Positions 1 through 6,658 of a stretch of DNA of 9,215 bases are shown piece after piece. Both the position numbers and the translations under genes were made by a program. Positions within the stretch are counted from its first letter, which is position 1. Each line of letters begins with the position of its first letter. The notes beneath the pieces were generated by a model. It searched no databases and was not told where the DNA came from. It saw nothing but the letters and a program-made list of their open reading frames with translations. Origin of the DNA: Gemmatimonadota bacterium (GTDB lineage: Bacteria; Gemmatimonadota; Gemmatimonadetes; Palauibacterales; Palauibacteraceae); contig JAENXO010000072.1 of the NCBI GenBank assembly GCA_016649455.1, positions 1-9,215 on the forward strand, in the 5' to 3' direction.

Positions 1-861
1 CTGGCCGGGGCCGAGCTCGACGCGGTTCTGAAGGCCTGGGAAGGTATGGGGTACTACGCGCGGGCCCGGAATCTCCACCGGGCGGCGAACGAGATCGTCA
101 AGCAGCACGGCGGTCGACTCCCGCAGGAGCCGGAGACGCTGCGCGAATTGCCCGGGGTCGGCCCCTATACCGCCGGCGCCGTAGCGAGTCTCGCGTTCGG
201 CAGGCCCGAACCGGCCGTCGACGGAAACGTCCGTCGCGTGATGTCACGCCTGCTCGATCTCGCGAGCCCGTCGGCGGCACGGCTCGACCGTGAGGTCAGG
301 GGCCTGCTGTCCGAGGCCGAAGCTCCACCGGGCGAGGTAAACCAGGCCCTGATGGACCTGGGGGGAGAGGTCTGCAAGCCGCGGATCCCACGCTGTGAGC
401 AGTGTCCGGTCGCGGACGCCTGCCTGGCCCGGGCCCGTGGCACGCAGGCCGATCGACCGGGACGAAAGCCCCGACGTGACTTGCCGCACCACCCGATCGC
501 CGTCGCCGTGGTCCGCCGCCGCGCCCGAATTCTGATCGGAAAGCGGCCGCCCGAAGGGCTCCTCGGCGGCCTGTGGGAGTTCCCCGGCGGCAAGATAGAG
601 CCGGGTGAAACACCGGAGACGGCGGCGGCTCGCGAGCTGCGGGAAGAGATGTGCATCGAAGCTGTGATCGGTCGGCCGATCGCGGTAGTCCCGCACGCGT
701 TCAGCCATTTCCGGATCACGCTCCACGCCTTCGAGGCTGTGTGGACCGCGGGCGAGCCGTGCGGCCGTGCAGTCAGCGAATGGAAATGGGTCAAGCCAGG
801 CGAGCTAAGGGACTACGCGTTTCCGGCCGCCAACCGGCCGATACTCGAGCAGGTCAGTTAG
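1..861 (+). CDS. mutY: Adenine DNA glycosylase MutY, 5'-truncated by window edge
   Basis: MutY removes adenine mispaired with 8-oxoguanine, the last guard of the GO repair system. The reading frame is open from base 1, so the true start lies outside. Visible residues begin just before the WEGMGYYARARNLH segment; about 60 N-terminal residues, including the catalytic Glu region, are probably missing. Counting from the Met at base 46, the helix-hairpin-helix LPGVGPYTAGA is at about 35-45. The catalytic Asp is in AVDGNVRRV (D59). The 4Fe-4S ligands are C110, C117, C120 and C126 with the standard 6-2-5 spacing. The C-terminal Nudix-like domain (about 148-268) carries the FSH 8-oxoG-reading loop (F219-S220-H221). 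Its Nudix box is nearly complete (G182, E188, R196-E197, E200-E201), with Cys203 in the final Gly position; many MutY proteins have a degenerate box. The stop overlaps the convergent MFS gene by 8 bases. Identification is firm; the missing part cannot be judged. Confidence 0.96.
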   Translation: MAGAELDAVLKAWEGMGYYARARNLHRAANEIVKQHGGRLPQEPETLRELPGVGPYTAGAVASLAFGRPEPAVDGNVRRVMSRLLDLASPSAARLDREVRGLLSEAEAPPGEVNQALMDLGGEVCKPRIPRCEQCPVADACLARARGTQADRPGRKPRRDLPHHPIAVAVVRRRARILIGKRPPEGLLGGLWEFPGGKIEPGETPETAAARELREEMCIEAVIGRPIAVVPHAFSHFRITLHAFEAVWTAGEPCGRAVSEWKWVKPGELRDYAFPAANRPILEQVS

Positions 862-2104
862 CCTCACCCGCAGGCGGATGGTCAGCCACCGTGGTGGGCA
901 GGTCTCCGACCGCCGCTCCGCGTGGCGGCATCAGCCAGATCCAGGCTGCCGCCGCCAGAACCAGGAGCCCTCCCGCGAGGAATCCGAGCCGGGGTCCGAA
1001 TACCCCGTACGCCGCCCCGGCCGCTACCGGCCCGATCATCCTGGCCATGGCGCTGGAAGACTGGTTCACGCCGAGCACTTCGCCCTGTTCATGAGCATGA
1101 GCCCGCCTCGAAATGAGGCTCTGGATCGACGGCGCCAACATCCCCCACCCGAGACCCACCGGCACGAGCATCGCCACCGTGACCGGAATCGTGCGAGACC
1201 ACCCCATCACCGCGAGAGCGGCACCGAGCAGCACCCCTCCGACCGTGCCGACCAGCTTCTCTCCATGCCGCTCGACCAGCGGACCAATCGCTCCGCCCTG
1301 CGCGATCGCCGAGATCGTTCCGACAAGCGCGAACATCGCTCCGGCGTGCATCGCGTCCAGGCCGAGCGGAGCATCCAGAAACAGCGGGAACGTCGTGGTG
1401 AAGCCGGCGAATCCCATGGTGCCGAGAAAGAAGCCGATGATCGGGTCGCGCAGGCTGGCCCTGCTGAACACCCGCTTCGCAGCCCGGAACCGGGCGGCAA
1501 AAGCATCGAAACCCCCATGTCCCGTGGTCTTCGTACGACGCTCGGGGGGCAGTGACTCCGGCAGCAGAAACACGGCGGACCCGGCTGCCAGGAAGCTCAG
1601 GCCGGCGGCCGCGAAGCCCGGGACACCATAGCCCCAGCGACTGAGGAATCCCCCGATCGCCGGGCCGAAGATGAACCCGAGACCGAAGGCAGCCCCGATC
1701 AGGCCCATGCCGCGGGCCCGTTGCTCCACCGTCGTGGTGTCGGCGATGTAGGCCTGCGCCACCGCGATGTTCGCGCCCATGATCCCCGCGATCACGCGCG
1801 ACAGCAACAGCACGCCGATCGTGTCCGCCAGTCCGAATACGATGTACGACACCGCCGACCCGAACAGCCCGAGGATCAGCAGGGGGCGGCGGCCGAGTCG
1901 GTCGGACAACGCCCCCCAGACCGGGGAAAACAGGAACTGCATCGCCGAATAGCTGCTGATGATCAATCCTACCATGAGCGGCGTGGCACCCATGTCCGTC
2001 GCGTAGAACGGAAGCAGCGGCAGGACGATTCCGAACCCGACCAGGTCGAGAAAGACAGTCAGAAAGATGATGCCGAGCACGGCCTTGCTGTTCGGAGCCT
2101 TCAC
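854..2104 (-). CDS. MFS drug/H+ antiporter, TetA/DHA1-like
   Basis: A 416-residue inner-membrane major facilitator protein, the usual length for a 12-helix DHA1 exporter. TM1 holds the DLVGFGIVLPLLPFY segment (20-34). Motif A, GALSDRLGRR, lies between TM2 and TM3 (64-73). An Arg-containing motif B-like segment, SRVIAGIMGAN, is at 102-112. The antiporter motif C-like GFIFGPAIGG is in TM5 (143-152). A polar loop at about 186-220 separates the two six-helix halves. By family this should be a proton-coupled exporter of small molecules; the substrate cannot be read from sequence, and the resemblance to tetracycline exporters does not show resistance. The start is GTG, whose last bases form the stop of the upstream MBL gene (GTGA), with an AAGGTGG ribosome-binding site six bases upstream. 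It is the last gene of the minus-strand run and overlaps the end of mutY by 8 bases. Confidence 0.9.
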   Translation of the reverse strand: MKAPNSKAVLGIIFLTVFLDLVGFGIVLPLLPFYATDMGATPLMVGLIISSYSAMQFLFSPVWGALSDRLGRRPLLILGLFGSAVSYIVFGLADTIGVLLLSRVIAGIMGANIAVAQAYIADTTTVEQRARGMGLIGAAFGLGFIFGPAIGGFLSRWGYGVPGFAAAGLSFLAAGSAVFLLPESLPPERRTKTTGHGGFDAFAARFRAAKRVFSRASLRDPIIGFFLGTMGFAGFTTTFPLFLDAPLGLDAMHAGAMFALVGTISAIAQGGAIGPLVERHGEKLVGTVGGVLLGAALAVMGWSRTIPVTVAMLVPVGLGWGMLAPSIQSLISRRAHAHEQGEVLGVNQSSSAMARMIGPVAAGAAYGVFGPRLGFLAGGLLVLAAAAWIWLMPPRGAAVGDLPTTVADHPPAGEAN

Positions 2105-3003
2105 GGGGTTCCACCTTCGAGTTGACCATCCTGCTCGGATGGCGGACCCAGAGTCTCGAACATGCCCGGTCCGGGTTCGGGGGCATCCAAGCCCCGCTCC
2201 CGCAGGTGCACCAGGTGGGCGGACACGGACGCTTCCGCCGCCGCCCGGAGTCCCGGATCGAGCGGACCGTAAACCGCCTCACGGATCTCGGAAACCGTCC
2301 TCGACCCGGTCTCGATCGCCAGCTCGATCTGCCGCTCCCGGTCGAGACGGTGACGTCGATACTCGCCCAGTCGCGCGGCCGCTTCCTCGACCGGGGGGCC
2401 ATGACCGGGAAGCAGGCGCGCCGGCCTGAGCGCCTCGAGCTTCCGGATGCTGGCGAGGTATTCGCTCATTCTGCCGTCCGGGTGCAGTACGGCGCTCGAT
2501 CCCTCCCCGAGCACCAGGTCACCGGTGAACAGCCACCGGTCAGGAAGCAACAGGAAGGAGATGTGGTCCGCGGCGTGCCCGGGAGTCTCGATCACCTGCA
2601 AAGAGGTGGTTCCAGCGATCGGTTCCCTGTCGCCTGATCCGCCTACCGGAACCGTATCACCGTCCCGCAGCACCCGACCGGCCAGACCGGTGCGCGCGAG
2701 AGTGCCCGACGAAGCCATCACGGGGGCGCCGAATGCCCGGGCCGCGGCTGACGCGCCATCAGCGTGGTCGGCGTGCGCATGGGTAAGCAGGATGGCATCC
2801 ACGACACGACCACCGACCGCGGCCTGAACCCGGGCGAGGTGCTCGGGCAGTGCCGGCCCCGGATCGATGAGCACCACGCTGCCGGCTCCGACGAGCCAGG
2901 TTCGTGTTCCGTCGAGGGTCAGCGGACCCGGATTCGGAGCCACGACTCCCTCTACGGCAGTCGAATCGGTCCCGGTGTCCGCCGGCCGGTCAGTCGGCTG
3001 CAT
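2101..3003 (-). CDS. Metallo-beta-lactamase-fold hydrolase, LACTB2-like
   Basis: A 300-residue cytoplasmic MBL-fold protein with no signal peptide. The metal-binding signature THAHADH gives H75, H77, D79 and H80. Further ligands are H143 (TPGHAADH), D162 (TGDLVLG) and H201 (LPGHGP), a complete two-metal set. After the MBL domain (about 18-205) comes a helical, winged-helix-like tail of about 80 residues (RERQIELAI..., TVSEIREAVYG, AHLVHLRERG), the arrangement seen in LACTB2-type proteins. That family includes an endoribonuclease, and relatives include glyoxalase II-like thioesterases; which activity applies here is not decided by sequence. The ATG overlaps the end of the upstream Nudix gene by 14 bases and has only a weak ribosome-binding site, which suggests coupled translation. 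A GTG start about 20 codons in would also leave the domain intact. The GTGA at the other end couples it to the MFS gene. Confidence 0.88.
   Translation of the reverse strand: MQPTDRPADTGTDSTAVEGVVAPNPGPLTLDGTRTWLVGAGSVVLIDPGPALPEHLARVQAAVGGRVVDAILLTHAHADHADGASAAARAFGAPVMASSGTLARTGLAGRVLRDGDTVPVGGSGDREPIAGTTSLQVIETPGHAADHISFLLLPDRWLFTGDLVLGEGSSAVLHPDGRMSEYLASIRKLEALRPARLLPGHGPPVEEAAARLGEYRRHRLDRERQIELAIETGSRTVSEIREAVYGPLDPGLRAAAEASVSAHLVHLRERGLDAPEPGPGMFETLGPPSEQDGQLEGGTP
2111..2117 (-). promoter_or_regulatory. Ribosome-binding site for the MFS gene
   Basis: Read on the minus strand this is AAGGTGG, six of seven matches to AAGGAGG, six bases before the GTG at 2104. It lies inside the last codons of the MBL gene. 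It supports the GTG start and coupled translation across the GTGA overlap. Confidence 0.6.
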
Positions 3004-3808
3004 CCCAATCCGGATCGCCCGGCAGCACCGGTCGGACAGAATCGCCCCGAATCAGGAGCCGCGGTGTGATCGGCTCGACGGTCGTCGCGTGACAGGCCTC
3101 GAACAACGCGGCCAGGCTGTCGTATTCCGCCAGCGAGCCGAGCGTCGTGCGGGTCGGAAACAGCATCGGCAACCGGCCTTCCCGAAACCGTTCCACTGCC
3201 TCGGACGGAGACAGCCAGATGAACCCCGCGAGCTCTTCGGTCAGCTCCGGCTCGAAGTCCGGCTGATCTTCCGGAAGTCGGGTGAGGAAGAATCGGGTGT
3301 CGTAGCGCCGCGAGAAGCGGCTCGGGGTAATCCAGCGACCGAAGTAGGCGCTGCGCACGGTATGGAAGGTGAGGTCCAGGTCGTGCGCCACCGCGAGGAA
3401 GTTCCTGTCACCCGCAAGCAGGGCGTGACGCGCTGCATCCACTGCGTCCGGCGTAGGCCTGGAGTCGGCCAGCAGCAGGCCCGTCTCCTCGAGCAGTTCC
3501 CGCAACGCCGCTGCCAGCGCGGCTGGTTCACCATTGCCGGCATCAGCTCCGAGGCGCTCGATGAGTTCAGGATCATGGTCCGCGGGATCGATCATCCCAC
3601 CTGGGAACACGTACGCACCGGCGGCAAAGCGAGCTTCGGCTGGACGACGGAGGAGCAGTACCTCGAACGGTGCCGTCTCGGAATCCCGCGCCAGCACGAC
3701 CGTGGACGCCGGGCGTGGAGGCACCGGCTGTTCACCCGCTGCGATATGTCCCCGGGCCAGCTCTTCACGCTCGATACGCTCCGTCACGCTCAGTTCTTCG
3801 TCGCTCAT
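2990..3808 (-). CDS. Nudix hydrolase with split Nudix box, NUDT19-like
   Basis: A 272-residue Nudix-superfamily protein. The box is present but interrupted: VFPGGMID at 67-74 gives its start, and ALRELLEETGLL at 101-112 gives the REUxEExGU end (R103, E104, E107, E108, G110), with about 20 extra residues between. An insertion at this point, together with ARFAAGAYVFPGG and the later RRYDTRFFLTRLP (167-179), is typical of the NUDT19/RP2 group, whose studied animal member hydrolyses CoA and acyl-CoA to 3',5'-ADP and phosphopantetheine derivatives. The activity here is inferred from that resemblance; another nucleoside-diphosphate substrate is possible. The acidic first 20 residues look like a non-conserved extension. 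The ATG at 3808 has a weak AGAAG upstream. It follows the Yip1 gene after a 61-base gap and overlaps the MBL gene by 14 bases. Confidence 0.87.
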   Translation of the reverse strand: MSDEELSVTERIEREELARGHIAAGEQPVPPRPASTVVLARDSETAPFEVLLLRRPAEARFAAGAYVFPGGMIDPADHDPELIERLGADAGNGEPAALAAALRELLEETGLLLADSRPTPDAVDAARHALLAGDRNFLAVAHDLDLTFHTVRSAYFGRWITPSRFSRRYDTRFFLTRLPEDQPDFEPELTEELAGFIWLSPSEAVERFREGRLPMLFPTRTTLGSLAEYDSLAALFEACHATTVEPITPRLLIRGDSVRPVLPGDPDWDAAD

Positions 3809-3833
3809 TCGCTTCTGCCGTGGACGTTCAGTC

Positions 3834-3847
3834 GGGCGCTGTCGCCC
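3834..3847 (-). other. Small hairpin in the 61-base gap between the Yip1 and Nudix genes
   Basis: GGGCG and CGCCC pair around a four-base loop in the only real gap inside the minus-strand run (3809-3869). A second weak stem, CGGG/CCCG, lies at about 3855-3868. Neither is followed by a T-run on the minus strand, so this is not a standard terminator. It could affect messenger stability or processing between the upstream and downstream halves of the run, or be chance in GC-rich DNA. Confidence 0.25.
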
Positions 3848-3869
3848 TCGTGACCGGGTCGGTTCCCGA

Positions 3870-4496
3870 TCAGGCCAACGGAAGGTCGCCGAGCGAGGCG
3901 AATACGGCCAGTACGAACACCCAGGCGAGTCCGGTCAGCAGCACGGCGAGCAGGACCGGGAACAGCACGGTCAGCGTTGCGCGGCCCGTGGTGGTGCCGT
4001 GCACTTCCCGGATTCCGATCGTGAGCAGGATCGCGGATCCGATCCAGCCGGCGATCTCCCCCGCCCAGGGAACTATGGTGAGCAGGGCAGGTCCCGAGGC
4101 ATAGCAGATCACTCGCGTCGTGGCGAGAAACTGGTGACTGCTGTCTGTCAGCAAACGGACGAACACGTGCACAGAGACCGAGGCCAGCCCCAGCAGGATG
4201 AGGTTCGCGAACGGACTGAGGAAGAATCCAAACAGCTGAATTCCGCGCGGATCGAGATCCAGGACGTCCGCTGCCGGGAGCGGAAGCTCCGGTGCAGATC
4301 CGGCCAGGCCCCACAGCAGCGAAAACAGAGCCGCGCCCACGGCCATGATCAGGAAATAGAGCACGGCCCGGGCCAGGGGAGCCTCCGGTTCCAGGCGTCG
4401 AAAGAAAGAGACGGGAGCCGTGAGGCTCTCGATCCACGTGCGACCCAGGTCCTCGGGAAAGCCGACCTCAGGGTCTTCCCACGGGATTCCGTTCAT
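3870..4496 (-). CDS. Yip1-family integral membrane protein
   Basis: A 208-residue protein with a cytoplasmic-looking N-terminus (1-40, including a WIESLTAPVSFFRRL segment) and about five hydrophobic spans near 44-66, 92-114, 124-145, 146-165 and 175-200. Features typical of the bacterial Yip1 domain are the SPFANLI entry to the second span, the polar Arg in ATTRVICYASGP (126-136), the VPWAGEIAGW turn (142-151) and a GIREVHG loop followed by RA (161-173). The molecular role of bacterial Yip1 proteins is not established, so I assign none. Its ATG overlaps the stop of the ligase gene as ATGA, and a purine-rich AGGAGG ten bases upstream supports the start. It is the second gene of the minus-strand run. 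Confidence 0.8.
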   Translation of the reverse strand: MNGIPWEDPEVGFPEDLGRTWIESLTAPVSFFRRLEPEAPLARAVLYFLIMAVGAALFSLLWGLAGSAPELPLPAADVLDLDPRGIQLFGFFLSPFANLILLGLASVSVHVFVRLLTDSSHQFLATTRVICYASGPALLTIVPWAGEIAGWIGSAILLTIGIREVHGTTTGRATLTVLFPVLLAVLLTGLAWVFVLAVFASLGDLPLA

Positions 4497-6658
4497 CCGT
4501 CCTCATCCTCCTCCTCGACCGGGCCGAGCCGGAACCGGGCATCCACCGCCGCGCACCTGTCGGCCTCGGGGAAGGCCAGGAAGGGGTTGATGTCCATCTC
4601 CCGGATCTCCGGGTGGTCTCCCACCAGCTGGCTGGTGCGCTCGACCACTTCGGCCAGCAGGTCGAGATCCACACCGGGTTCGCCCCGGACGCCCTCCAGG
4701 ATCCGATAGCCGCGAAGCGAGCGGATCATCTCACCGGCGTCCTCGTTGCTGACCGGCTGGACGCGGAACGCGACGTCCTTCAATACCTCGACGTACACCC
4801 CTCCGAGCCCGACCATCACGATCGGACCGAAGCGGGGCTCCCAGGTCATGCCGACGATCGTCTCGCGTCCGCCCTTCAACATCCGCTGTACGAGTACTCC
4901 CTCCTGTCGCGCATTGGGGCCCGTTTCGAGCAGGAGAGCGTCGAGAAATCCATACGCCTCGGCCACCTCGTCGCCCGTCTCGAGGTCCATCCGCACTGCG
5001 CCTGCCTCGGTTTTGTGCAGGATGTCGGCGCTGACGGGCTTGAGCACCACGGGATAGCCCATCTGTTCGGCGGTGGCCACGGCACCCTCCACCGAGTGGA
5101 CCACCGCCCACGGTGCCACGGGAATGCCGTATGCATCCAGCACCTCCAGCCCCTCCATCAGGGTCAGCCGGTCCCGGCCCTCGTCGAGCGCGACCGCGAT
5201 CACTTCATCCACCCGCTTCGCGTCTACCTCGAATCGCCGCACGGTCTCTGGCGGGCGCTCTTGCCACCGACTGTGCTTCCACATGGCGGCGAGCGCCCGG
5301 GCCGCCGACTCCGGGAACCGGTAGGCGGGAATCGGGGACTCCTGCAGCTCCGCCATCCCCTGCGGCAGTCCGCGCTTGCTCATCAGCACGGCCAGGACGG
5401 GCTTGTCCACTCCTTCGGCCCCGTCGCGGATCGCCCGGGCCACGAGCGGCGCTTCAAGCGCCAGCGGTACGTAAGAGGCGATCAGTGCATCGATTCCCTC
5501 GTCTGCGACTACGATCCGGGTAGCCCGCTCGACCTGTTCCGGGGATGCGCTGGCGATCATGTCCACGGGGTTGGAGACACTGGCTTCCTCGGGCAGAATT
5601 TCGCGTAGCTTCGCCTGCGACTCTTCCGACAGGGGCGCCACTTCGAGCCCGCAGGCCTCGCAAGCATCGGCGATGATGATCCCGGGTCCTCCGGCGTTGG
5701 TGAGAATCGCCACCCGGTTTCCGCGGGGCAGGGGCGCCTTGCTGAACGCCAGCGCGGCATCGAACAGCTCTTCGACCGAATCGGCTCGCAGCACTCCGCA
5801 CTGGGCGAGCAGCGCATCGGTGGCGATGTCGACCTGGGCCAGGGCACCGGTGTGGCTGGAGGCCGCCTTCGCGCCCGCCTCGGATCTGCCGGCCTTCACC
5901 ACAAGGATCGGCTTCTTCCGGGTCGTCTCACGCGCCAGGCTGACGAACGTTCTCGGGCTGCCGAACGACTCGAGGTACATCAGGATCACGCCTACCTCGT
6001 CGTCGTCGCGCCAGTACTCGGTAAGGGCGTTGCCCGAGACGTCCGTCTTGTTTCCGACCGACACGAACTGACTGATTCCGATCCCGTACTCGCTCGCGTA
6101 GTCGAGAATCGTCATCCCCATCGCACCGGACTGGCTCATGAACGCGATCGGACCGATCGGGGGCATGTACGGGGCGAACGTTCCGTTCATCGAAACGGCG
6201 GTGGAGGTGTTCAGCACGCCCATGCAGTTCGGGCCGACCATTCGCATTCCGTAACGCTTAACCGTGTCCGACAGCTCCTTCTCCAGCGCGATTCCCTCAC
6301 CGCCCACTTCACGGAACCCTGCCGTGATCACGACGAGGCCCTTCACGCCCTTTTCACCACACTCCCGCACCGCGTCCAGGGCTCGCTCCTTGGGCACGAC
6401 GATGAAAGCAAGATCGGGAGCTATCGGCAGGTCTTTCACCGAGGCAAACGCCGGTACCGCTGCGACCGAGTCCGTGGCCGGATTGATCGGAAACACGGGG
6501 CCGGTGAATCCGCCTTCGATCAGGTGGCGCAGAATCGCGTTGCCGATACTGTTCTTCCGCCGGCTGGCGCCCACGACGGCGATCGAACGAGGACGGAGGA
6601 TCGGATCGAGCGAACGACGCGCTGACAATCCTGCGTCGTCCGATGTATGTTCCGGCAT
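4493..6658 (-). CDS. ADP-forming acyl-CoA (acetate-CoA) ligase, fused alpha-beta subunits
   Basis: A 721-residue single-chain NDP-forming acyl-CoA synthetase. The family interconverts acyl-CoA + ADP + Pi and acid + CoA + ATP through phosphohistidine intermediates in the cytoplasm. Domain order: CoA-binding Rossmann domain (about 15-145, with SIAVVGASRRKNSIG and the MVGPNCMGVLN end); succinyl-CoA-ligase-like domains (about 165-460, with SQSGAMG at 175-181 and the phosphohistidine motif SHTGALA, H269); linker; ATP-grasp domain (about 490-715, with GYPVVLKP at 534-541, second His in ILHKTEAGAV, H548, and the metal-binding end EMDINPFL, 687-694). There is no GNAT acetyltransferase domain, so it is not a Pat-type protein acetyltransferase. 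Substrate choice (acetate, propionate, aryl or branched acids) cannot be read. AAAGGT seven bases upstream supports the ATG at 6658, which shares a CATG with the divergent pterin-synthase relic. It heads the minus-strand run and overlaps the Yip1 gene by ATGA. Confidence 0.94.
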   Translation of the reverse strand: MPEHTSDDAGLSARRSLDPILRPRSIAVVGASRRKNSIGNAILRHLIEGGFTGPVFPINPATDSVAAVPAFASVKDLPIAPDLAFIVVPKERALDAVRECGEKGVKGLVVITAGFREVGGEGIALEKELSDTVKRYGMRMVGPNCMGVLNTSTAVSMNGTFAPYMPPIGPIAFMSQSGAMGMTILDYASEYGIGISQFVSVGNKTDVSGNALTEYWRDDDEVGVILMYLESFGSPRTFVSLARETTRKKPILVVKAGRSEAGAKAASSHTGALAQVDIATDALLAQCGVLRADSVEELFDAALAFSKAPLPRGNRVAILTNAGGPGIIIADACEACGLEVAPLSEESQAKLREILPEEASVSNPVDMIASASPEQVERATRIVVADEGIDALIASYVPLALEAPLVARAIRDGAEGVDKPVLAVLMSKRGLPQGMAELQESPIPAYRFPESAARALAAMWKHSRWQERPPETVRRFEVDAKRVDEVIAVALDEGRDRLTLMEGLEVLDAYGIPVAPWAVVHSVEGAVATAEQMGYPVVLKPVSADILHKTEAGAVRMDLETGDEVAEAYGFLDALLLETGPNARQEGVLVQRMLKGGRETIVGMTWEPRFGPIVMVGLGGVYVEVLKDVAFRVQPVSNEDAGEMIRSLRGYRILEGVRGEPGVDLDLLAEVVERTSQLVGDHPEIREMDINPFLAFPEADRCAAVDARFRLGPVEEEDEDG
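4507..4512 (-). promoter_or_regulatory. Ribosome-binding site for the Yip1 gene, inside the ligase acidic tail
   Basis: On the minus strand this reads AGGAGG, ten bases before the ATG at 4496. It is part of the GAG/GAT run that encodes the EEEDED tail of the ligase, so the same bases serve as a coding tail and a ribosome-binding site. Confidence 0.6.
6622..6651 (+). promoter_or_regulatory. Candidate promoter for the rightward genes, possibly leaderless
   Basis: CTGACA at 6622-6627 (five of six to TTGACA) and TATGTT at 6646-6651 (four of six to TATAAT) are 18 bases apart. Transcription would begin near 6657-6659, on the ATG of the pterin-synthase relic itself. No ribosome-binding site is visible before that ATG, which fits a leaderless transcript. 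The site lies inside the ligase coding region, and such matches arise by chance, so this is only a candidate. Confidence 0.28.

Noticed and set aside
854..2104. Tetracycline-resistance gene
   Set aside because: The protein is TetA-like in layout, but this whole exporter group shares those motifs. There is no TetR-type regulator or mobile element nearby.
1089..2402. 437-residue minus-strand frame across the exporter and MBL genes
   Set aside because: It is a frame-shifted shadow of two clear genes on the same strand, dominated by Arg, Gly and His, with no recognisable domain.
3534..4709. 391-residue plus-strand frame over the Nudix, Yip1 and ligase ends
   Set aside because: It crosses three real minus-strand genes and is Ser/Arg-rich low-complexity sequence, as expected of an antisense shadow.
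4613..5608. 331-residue open frame on the plus strand opposite the ligase
   Set aside because: It is antisense to the ligase, whose domains are all recognisable. Long shadow frames are common in GC-rich genes, and the translation is rich in His, Arg and Pro with no domain pattern.
4493..6658. Pat-type protein acetyltransferase
   Set aside because: Pat proteins add a GNAT domain to a ligase-like part that has lost catalytic residues. Here there is no GNAT domain, and both phosphohistidine motifs are intact.
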